A stretch of 64,000 bases of DNA, taken from the NCBI RefSeq assembly GCF_039541855.1, contig NZ_BAABHA010000004.1:186001-250000 (forward strand). The letters run 5' to 3'. Shown piece by piece: positions 58,716 through 64,000 of this stretch. The stretch comes from Solirubrum koreensis (GTDB lineage: Bacteria > Bacteroidota > Bacteroidia > Cytophagales > Hymenobacteraceae). Within the stretch, counting starts at the first letter, position 1; the number at the start of each line of letters is the position of its first letter. The notes beneath the pieces are model-generated. The model was given only the letters and a program-made list of their open reading frames with translations. It made no database searches and had not been told where the DNA came from. A program made the translations under genes and the position numbers.

Positions 58716-58762
58716 CAACAGCAACGCCCCGAAACCACTTCGGTTCCGGGGCGTTGCTGTTG
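58716..58762 (-). terminator. Hairpin terminator after the molybdopterin subunit gene
   Basis: Bases 58716-58736 pair with 58742-58762 over 21 bp with one mismatch (CAACAGCAACGCCCCG core). It lies 18 bp past the stop of the minus-strand oxidoreductase gene and also downstream of the orphan gene, so it may act on both. Confidence 0.75.
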
Positions 58763-58780
58763 CAGCTCCTGCCACTGCAG

Positions 58781-61012
58781 TTACAGCAGTTTATCGAGGT
58801 AAATAGGGAGCTGGCGGATGCGCTTGCCGGTGGCGTGGTACACGGCGTTGGTAACGGCGGCGGCCACGCCCAGCAGACCCACCTCGCCGATGCCTTTTAC
58901 GCCCAGCGGGTTCACGTGCGGGTCTTCTTCCTCCACAAACACCACCTCCAGGTTGCGGATGTCGGCGTTTACGGGCACGTGGTACTCGGCGTAGTTGTGG
59001 TTCATGTAGCGCCCGAAGCGGTGGTCCATCACGGTTTCCTCCATCAGGGCCATGCTGAGGCCCCACACAATGGAGCCGAGCACCTGCGAGCGGGCGGTTT
59101 TTTGGTTGAGGATGCGGCCTGCGGCCACCACGTTCAGCACCCGCGACACGTGCACGGTGCCCAGTTCTTCATCTACCTTCACCTCCACGAACACCACGTT
59201 GTGGGAGTGCATGGAAAACTGCTGCATATTCACCGGGTTGGGCATTGCCGATGATTCGGCCGCTATTTCCCGCTCGCCGCTGGTTTGCAGCACGTCGCGC
59301 AGCACCACCGACTGCTCCGGCGCCAGTCGCAACCGAATCTGGCCGTTCACAAACTCCACGTCGTCGAAGGCGGCGTCTTTGAGCGGCGAGTCGGTCATCT
59401 TTTTGGCCAGCTTCAGCAGCTTTTCGCCCAGGGCTTCGCAGGCGTTTTTCACGGCGGTGCCCACCGAGGCGGCCGTCCAGGAGCCGCCCTGCACCGGGGC
59501 TTCGGGCTGGTTGGTGTCGCCCAGGCGGAAGGTTACGGCTTCCAGGGGCAGGCCCAGGGTTTCGGCCGCAATCTGCGTCATGATGGTATAAGTGCCGGTG
59601 CCGTTTTCGCCGGCGGCGCTGGCCACCGTGAGGCGGCCGTCGGCGGTAATGCTGGCTTTGGCGGCGGCTTTCTGCATAGAAGCATCCCACACGCCCCCGG
59701 CCACACCCCAGCCCACCAGCATATTTCCCTCGCGCATGGAGCGCGGCGCCATGGGGCGCTGGTCCCAGCCGAAACGGCGGGCGCCCTCGTCGTAGGCCTC
59801 GCGCAGCTTCTTGCTGCTGAAGGGCGCCTTCTTGTTCTGGTCGTGGTCGGCGTAGTTGCGGCGGCGGAATTCCAGCGGGTCGAGGCCGGCTTCGTAGGCC
59901 ATTTCGTCCATGGCTACTTCCAGGGCAAACGAGCCGGTGGCGGCCCCGGGCGCGCGCATATCCAGGGGCGTGTATACGTCAAGCGGGGCCACTTGGTAGC
60001 TCAAATGCACATCGGGGCACTGGTAAAGCATGCCCGACCAGTTCACCACGTTTTCGGTGTATTCCTCGAAGCGCGAGGTTTCGTGGAGGGCGTAGTGCTT
60101 CAGGCCCAGCAGGGCGCCGTCGGGGCCGGTGCCCAGTTCCAGGGTTTGCAGCGTGTGCGGGCGGTGGCCGAAGCTGAACATTTGCTGGCGCGTGAGCGAG
60201 AGGCGCACCGAGCGTTTCAGCTCCAGCGCGGCCAACACGCTTAGAAACAGCTCGTACTGCGGCCGCAAACCCGCGCCAAAGCCGCCACCCATAAACAGGT
60301 TCACCACGCGGGCCTGGTCCTTGCTCAGCCCGAACACCTTGGTAACGTACTGCTGGCAGTTGTACACGCCCTGGGTTTTGTCGTAGATGGTCAGCTTGCC
60401 GTCGGGGTGGTAGTGCACGGTGGCCCCGAACATTTCCATGGGGTTGTGGTGCTGCGCGCCGTGGATGTACTCCTCCCGAATGCGGTGCTCGGCTTTGCTG
60501 AGGCCGTCGTTGGCGTTGCCGCGGCGTACGGGCGGCTGGTAGCCGGTTTTGCCGCGGCCGGGCTCGTGGCCGTCGTCGCGCTTCTGCTCGATATCGGTTT
60601 CGTGCTTGGTTTCCGCGTACTCAATTTCCAGGATGCTGGCGGCGTAGCGAGCCAGCTCGAAGGTATCGGCCACTACCAGCGCCACGGGCTGCATGCTGAA
60701 CTTCACCTCGGCGTCGTGCAGCGGGCGGAACGGCGAGCCGCCGGGGGCCACGTCGTCTTTGTAGTTGCGGTCGAACCACGCCAGGGAAGGCACGTTTTCG
60801 TGCGAGAAAACGTGAATAACGCCCGGCAGCGCCAGTACCTTGTCGGCGTGGATTTTGGTGATTTTGCCCTTGGCAATGGGGCTGCTGACCACGTAGCCGT
60901 ACACGAGGTCGGGCACGTTAAACTCGGCCGCGTACTTGGCGGCGCCTGTTACCTTGGCCGATCCGTCTACGCGGCTGGTGGCTTTTCCGATGTGGTTGGT
61001 GGTGCTGCTCAT
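58781..61012 (-). CDS. Xanthine dehydrogenase family molybdopterin-binding subunit (PaoC/YagR-like)
   Basis: A 743-residue large subunit holding the molybdenum cofactor. Features are the N-terminal a/b hammerhead (GSAKVTGAAKYAAEFNVPDLVYGYVV), MGGGFGAGLRPQYELF, RAPGAATGSFALEVAMDEMAYE, ASAAGENGTGTYTI and the C-terminal VKGIGEVGLLGVAAAVTNAV with the catalytic Glu of the family. Length and motifs resemble the periplasmic aldehyde oxidoreductase PaoC more than purine-specific XdhB, but substrate cannot be set by eye. It overlaps the FAD subunit stop by 4 bp (ATGA). Confidence 0.93.
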   Translation of the reverse strand: MSSTTNHIGKATSRVDGSAKVTGAAKYAAEFNVPDLVYGYVVSSPIAKGKITKIHADKVLALPGVIHVFSHENVPSLAWFDRNYKDDVAPGGSPFRPLHDAEVKFSMQPVALVVADTFELARYAASILEIEYAETKHETDIEQKRDDGHEPGRGKTGYQPPVRRGNANDGLSKAEHRIREEYIHGAQHHNPMEMFGATVHYHPDGKLTIYDKTQGVYNCQQYVTKVFGLSKDQARVVNLFMGGGFGAGLRPQYELFLSVLAALELKRSVRLSLTRQQMFSFGHRPHTLQTLELGTGPDGALLGLKHYALHETSRFEEYTENVVNWSGMLYQCPDVHLSYQVAPLDVYTPLDMRAPGAATGSFALEVAMDEMAYEAGLDPLEFRRRNYADHDQNKKAPFSSKKLREAYDEGARRFGWDQRPMAPRSMREGNMLVGWGVAGGVWDASMQKAAAKASITADGRLTVASAAGENGTGTYTIMTQIAAETLGLPLEAVTFRLGDTNQPEAPVQGGSWTAASVGTAVKNACEALGEKLLKLAKKMTDSPLKDAAFDDVEFVNGQIRLRLAPEQSVVLRDVLQTSGEREIAAESSAMPNPVNMQQFSMHSHNVVFVEVKVDEELGTVHVSRVLNVVAAGRILNQKTARSQVLGSIVWGLSMALMEETVMDHRFGRYMNHNYAEYHVPVNADIRNLEVVFVEEEDPHVNPLGVKGIGEVGLLGVAAAVTNAVYHATGKRIRQLPIYLDKLL

Positions 61013-62028
61013 GGGTTGGAATTCAAAAAGACATCGGATGCTTTGCCGCCTTCGGTGGCTTGTTTGAGGGCGCGCACCACGGCGCGTTTGGCCAACTCAA
61101 TCTTGAAGTCGTTGCTCCCCTGCCCTACCGCGCCTTCCACCACGGCCGCGGCAGCTTTTCTGAAAGTGGCCTCGGTGGCGGGCTGGCCCTTGAGCAGCTG
61201 CTCGGCGGCTTGGCTGCGCCAGGGCTTGTGGGCCACGCCGCCCAGCGCCAGCCGGGCTTCCGTAATGGTGTTACCATCCAGCTCCAGCGCCGCCGCTACC
61301 GATACCACCGCGAAGGCGTAGCTGGTCCGGTCGCGCAGCTTCAGGTAGCTGAAGTGCTTCTCGAAACCTTGCTTGGGCAGCTCCAGAGCCACAATCAGCT
61401 CCCCGGTTTTCAGGGTGTTGTCGCGCTCGGGCGCGTCGCCGGGCAGGCGGTGAAAGTCCTCGAATTGGATGACCCGCTCGCCAGTCGGCCCCTGCACGCG
61501 CACCTCGGCCGCCAATGCCGCCAAGGCAACGCACATATCCGAGGGGTGCGTGGCAATGCACTGCTCGCTTGCGCCCAGAATGGCGTGGATGCGGTTGTAG
61601 CCCCCAATGGCCGAGCAACCCGAGCCGGGCTCCCGCTTGTTGCAGGGGGTGGCCAGGTCGTAGAAATAGTAGCAGCGGGTGCGCTGCATGAGGTTGCCGC
61701 CGTTGGTAGCCATGTTGCGCAGCTGCGGCGAGGCTCCGGCCAGAATGGCCTGGCTCAGCAGCGGGTAACGCTTTTGCACCTCGGGGTGCCAGGCGGTATC
61801 GGCGTTGGTGGCGGTGGCGCCCAGGCGCAGGCCGCCGTTGGCCGTGGCTTCAATGGCGGTGAGCGGCAGCTTGTTCAGCCCGACGAGGTGGGTGGGCCGG
61901 GCCACGCTTTCCTTCATCAGGTCCAGAATATTGGTGCCGCCGCCAATGTAGGCCGCGCCGGTGTGGCCGGCGAAGTCGCGCACGGCCTCGTCGGGCGAGG
62001 CGGCGCGGGTGAGGGTAAACGGGTTCAT
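61009..62028 (-). CDS. FAD-binding subunit of the xanthine dehydrogenase family (PaoB/YagS-like)
   Basis: A 339-residue FAD subunit. ATG 62028 starts MNPFTLTRAASPDEAVRDFA; the longer open frame to 62301 crosses the intergenic repeat and the 2Fe-2S gene and is rejected. The FAD/pyrophosphate motif is AYIGGGTNILDLMKESV, then ATNGGNLMQRTRCYYFYD with Cys residues that in PaoB-type proteins ligate a [4Fe-4S] cluster (RCYYFYDLATPCNKREPGSGC). It lies between the Fe-S and molybdopterin subunit genes and overlaps the latter by 4 bp. Confidence 0.93.
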   Translation of the reverse strand: MNPFTLTRAASPDEAVRDFAGHTGAAYIGGGTNILDLMKESVARPTHLVGLNKLPLTAIEATANGGLRLGATATNADTAWHPEVQKRYPLLSQAILAGASPQLRNMATNGGNLMQRTRCYYFYDLATPCNKREPGSGCSAIGGYNRIHAILGASEQCIATHPSDMCVALAALAAEVRVQGPTGERVIQFEDFHRLPGDAPERDNTLKTGELIVALELPKQGFEKHFSYLKLRDRTSYAFAVVSVAAALELDGNTITEARLALGGVAHKPWRSQAAEQLLKGQPATEATFRKAAAAVVEGAVGQGSNDFKIELAKRAVVRALKQATEGGKASDVFLNSNP

Positions 62029-62034
62029 GCTTCC

Positions 62035-62137
62035 AATTAAAAATTGTGAATTAAAAATTAAGAATTGGGCCAAAGCCCTTGACCGCCGCGGCAGGCACGA
62101 CAAGCCATTTTTAATTCTTAACTCTTCATTTTTAATT
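62035..62137. repeat. AT-rich inverted repeat element invading the 3' end of the 2Fe-2S subunit gene
   Basis: AATTAAAAA-TTAAGAATT (62049-62066) faces AATTCTTAA (62113-62121) and ATTTTTAATT (62128-62137), with a further AATTAAAAATT at 62035-62045. The GC-rich middle (62067-62110) differs. The stop codon and last few codons of the 2Fe-2S gene lie inside the right arm. This looks like a dispersed miniature element. Confidence 0.8.
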
Positions 62138-62648
62138 CCTTGTCTACTACTTCCTTCACGGCCGCCAGAATGCCCACGTAAGCGCCGCAGCGGCAGAGGT
62201 TGCCGCTCATCAGCTCCCGAATTTCGTCTTCGGTGTGCGCCTTGCCTTCGTTGATGAGGCCCTGCGCCGAGCAAATCTGGCCGGGTGTGCAGTAGCCGCA
62301 CTGGAACGCGTCGTGGTCGACAAAAGCTTGCTGCAGCGGGTGCAGGTTGTCTTCGGTGCCCAGGCCTTCGATGGTAGTTATTTCGGCGCCTTCCTGCAGC
62401 ACGGCCAAAGTCAGGCAGGAGTTAATGCGCTTGCCGTCGACGAGCACGGTGCAGGCACCGCACTGGCCATGGTCGCAGCCCTTCTTGGTGCCGGTGAGGC
62501 CGGCGTACTCGCGCAGGGCGTCGAGCAGGGAGGTCCAGGGCGCGAGCTGCAGCTGGGTGGCCTTGCCGTTTATGTGCAGCGTAACCGGGCCGGGAAGCGG
62601 AATAGCAGGCCGGTCACCCAGCGCTGGTTGGGTTGAATTTCCACTCAT
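62118..62648 (-). CDS. 2Fe-2S subunit of the xanthine dehydrogenase family (PaoA/YagT-like)
   Basis: A 176-residue electron-transfer subunit. The plant-type [2Fe-2S] site has Cys58, Cys63, Cys66 and Cys78 (GCDHGQCGACTV...NSC). The second, helical [2Fe-2S] site has Cys117, Cys120, Cys152 and Cys154 (FQCGYCTPGQ and NLCRCGAY). ATG 62648 gives MSGNSTQPALGDRP; the longer frame is not supported. The C-terminal ELKMKS is encoded by an intergenic repeat. There is no clear Tat signal, unlike E. coli PaoA, so the enzyme may be cytoplasmic. Confidence 0.93.
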   Translation of the reverse strand: MSGNSTQPALGDRPAIPLPGPVTLHINGKATQLQLAPWTSLLDALREYAGLTGTKKGCDHGQCGACTVLVDGKRINSCLTLAVLQEGAEITTIEGLGTEDNLHPLQQAFVDHDAFQCGYCTPGQICSAQGLINEGKAHTEDEIRELMSGNLCRCGAYVGILAAVKEVVDKELKMKS

Positions 62649-62763
62649 GGTGAAGGGAGGGTGAATTGGTTGCAAATGCGGCGGAGCAGCGAACGACGAG
62701 GCCAGGCTTCGTGCGTCCGTTTTTTCCTTACGCCCGGTTTGAATCAGTTGTTGAGCTTGAAGC

Positions 62764-62798
62764 AAAAAAAAGCGCGCAGCCATTGCCGGCTGCGCGCT
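62764..62798 (-). terminator. Rho-independent terminator after the FdhF/YdeP-type gene
   Basis: AGCGCGCAGCC (62771-62781) pairs perfectly with GGCTGCGCGCT (62788-62798) around 6 bases. On the minus strand a T7 run follows. It separates the molybdopterin oxidoreductase transcript from the three-subunit operon. Confidence 0.9.
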
Positions 62799-62819
62799 TC
62801 GCTGTGTACCTGATGCCGC

Positions 62820-64000
62820 TTACGCTTCGGCCGCCACGCGCTGGGTGGTAGTTTCTACCGCTTTTTCCGCGGCTACCACCGTTACCACCACGTACTTGGA
62901 AGTGGGTGTGTTGCTGACTTTGGCCACGCTGGAAACGGGTACCAATGGGTTGGCCTCGGGGAAATACGCAGCCACGTTGCCGCGCGGAATATCATAGGGC
63001 ACGGCCACAAACTTCTCCACGGTGCGCTGCTGGCCCTCGAAATGGCTGGTAATGTCGATGAGGTCCTTGGCGCGCAGGCCACGGTCGGCCATGTCCTGCT
63101 GGTTCATGAACAGCACGCGCCGCTCGCCGTGAATGCCGCGGTACCGGTCGTTGTAGTCGTAAATGGTGGTGTTAAACTGGTCGTGGCTGCGCACGGTCAT
63201 GAGCACCAGCTGGCCGGGCTCCAGGGTGTGCTTCTCCAGCTCGGTGGTGGTGAAGTTGGCCTTGCCGTTTTTGGTGGTGAATTTCCGTTCGCGCGGGCCG
63301 TTGGGCAGGTAAAAGCCGCCGGGCTCGCGCAGCTTCTGGTTGAAGTCCTCGAAGCCGGGAATCACGCGGCTGATGTGGTCCCGAATGACGTCGTAGTTCT
63401 CCGTCATGGCCACCCAGTCGGCAATGTTGGTGCGTTCGGGGCCCAGCGTGGCAATGGCCATGCCGCTGATGATGGCTACTTCGCTCATCATTTCGCCGGC
63501 CAGCGGCACCAGCACGCCCTTGTTCTGGCTGACGACGCCCATGGAGTTTTCGCAGGAGGTCATTTGGTGCCCCGATTTCTGCATGTCGATGTCGGCGTGC
63601 GTGAAACAGGGCAAGAGCAGGCTGGTTTCGCCGGTGGTGAGGTGGCCGCGGTTGAGCTTGGTGCCCACAAACACCGTGAGCTTCTGCTTGCGCATGCCTT
63701 CGGCAATAACCTCGGTATCGGGCCCGGCACCCAGCAAATTGCCGCCCAGGCTGAAGAACACCTTGGTTTTGCCCTGGTACATGGCCTTGATGCTCTCCAC
63801 CGTATCCAGGCCGTGCTCCTGGGGCGGCGTAAAGTTGAACTCCTTCGCCAGCGCATCCAGAAACACCTTGGTGGGCTGCTCCCAAATGCCCATGGTTCGG
63901 TCGCCCTGCACGTTCGAGTGGCCGCGCACCGGGCAAGTGCCCGCGCCGGGCTTGCCAATGGCACCTTTCAGCAGCTGCAGGTTCACGATTTCCTGAATGG
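62820..64000 (-). CDS. FdhF/YdeP-type molybdopterin oxidoreductase, C-terminal part (start outside the window)
   Basis: An open frame enters from the window edge and reads to the stop at 62820, so about 393 C-terminal residues are visible; GTG at 63986 is internal. The sequence belongs to the FdhF/YdeP branch of the DMSO reductase superfamily: QLLKGAIGKPGAGTCPVRGHSNVQGDRT-MGIWE, FFSLGGNLLGAGPDTE, GTKLNRGHLTTGETSLLLPC and the molydop_binding domain (LMTVRSHDQFNTTIYDYNDRYRG). The YdeP role in E. coli concerns acid resistance, with no settled substrate. It ends with a strong terminator, so it is a separate unit from the oxidoreductase operon. Confidence 0.88.
   Translation of the reverse strand, partial: IQEIVNLQLLKGAIGKPGAGTCPVRGHSNVQGDRTMGIWEQPTKVFLDALAKEFNFTPPQEHGLDTVESIKAMYQGKTKVFFSLGGNLLGAGPDTEVIAEGMRKQKLTVFVGTKLNRGHLTTGETSLLLPCFTHADIDMQKSGHQMTSCENSMGVVSQNKGVLVPLAGEMMSEVAIISGMAIATLGPERTNIADWVAMTENYDVIRDHISRVIPGFEDFNQKLREPGGFYLPNGPRERKFTTKNGKANFTTTELEKHTLEPGQLVLMTVRSHDQFNTTIYDYNDRYRGIHGERRVLFMNQQDMADRGLRAKDLIDITSHFEGQQRTVEKFVAVPYDIPRGNVAAYFPEANPLVPVSSVAKVSNTPTSKYVVVTVVAAEKAVETTTQRVAAEA

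Noticed and set aside
59285..60244. Long plus-strand open frames (also 60407-61321 and 61060-62040) across the oxidoreductase operon
   Set aside because: All are mirror frames of the molybdopterin and FAD subunit genes, which carry intact cofactor motifs on the minus strand.
62029..62301. N-terminal extension of the FAD subunit frame
   Set aside because: It reads through an intergenic repeat and antiparallel to nothing conserved, overlapping the 2Fe-2S gene. MNPFTLTRA at 62028 is the family N-terminus.

Overview
The window looks like the chromosome of a GC-rich, aerobic member of the Bacteroidota, most likely Hymenobacter or a close relative in the Cytophagales. The pointers are a type IX secretion (T9SS) sorting domain on a large surface protein, promoters of the Bacteroidota form (TTG, about 18-20 nt, then TAnnTTT), gene starts without Shine-Dalgarno sequences, GC-rich coding sequence broken by very AT-rich spacers, and GC-rich inverted intergenic repeats. 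No rRNA, tRNA, CRISPR array, transposase or phage gene was found. Family names come from motif recognition by eye; no database search was run.

Layout. (1) 1-5110 is a mixed housekeeping segment: a partial lipoprotein gene, topoisomerase III, an RsbQ/KAI2-like alpha/beta hydrolase and a small membrane protein. (2) 5205-9896 (all minus) is a compact module: OmpR-type response regulator, histidine kinase, SulP anion transporter and beta-carbonic anhydrase. Four 11-bp direct repeats lie between the kinase and the transporter, which suggests the two-component system controls the transporter and carbonic anhydrase genes. (3) 10181-40389 is a complete Wzx/Wzy-type exopolysaccharide locus. The plus-strand arm (10181-36191) carries the export lipoprotein, tyrosine kinase/chain-length protein, flippase, polymerase-like protein, about eight glycosyltransferases, an acyltransferase, two related beta-helix proteins (one a T9SS cargo), the GDP-fucose enzymes Gmd and Fcl, and a SAF-domain oxidoreductase / UDP-xylose-synthase-like / UDP-glucose dehydrogenase set. 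The minus-strand arm (36284-40389) carries the initiating phosphoglycosyltransferase, a WecG-family transferase, a glucose-1-phosphate cytidylyltransferase and an RmlC-type epimerase. The arms converge on a perfect 21-bp inverted repeat.

(4) 40684-51345 (all minus) encodes what appears to be a whole reductive pyrimidine catabolic route with its transporter: PreT/PreA dihydropyrimidine dehydrogenase, dihydropyrimidinase, beta-ureidopropionase, an NCS1 transporter with an unusual insertion of about 110 residues, a class III aminotransferase and a CoA-acylating (methyl)malonate-semialdehyde dehydrogenase. Uracil or thymine would thus be converted to acetyl-CoA or propionyl-CoA. A small three-helix membrane protein of unknown role sits inside the set.

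(5) 51565-58600 is a patchwork: a DUF2141 secreted protein, a cluster of GC-rich inverted repeats, an XdhC-like maturation factor, a methyltransferase, a TPR lipoprotein, a Tat-exported cupin next to a duplicated fragment of the TPR gene, and an AT-rich orphan gene preceded by two palindromes. (6) 58781-64000 (all minus) is a molybdenum-enzyme block: a three-subunit aldehyde/xanthine oxidoreductase (Fe-S, FAD and molybdopterin subunits) downstream of an FdhF/YdeP-type molybdopterin oxidoreductase that runs off the window.
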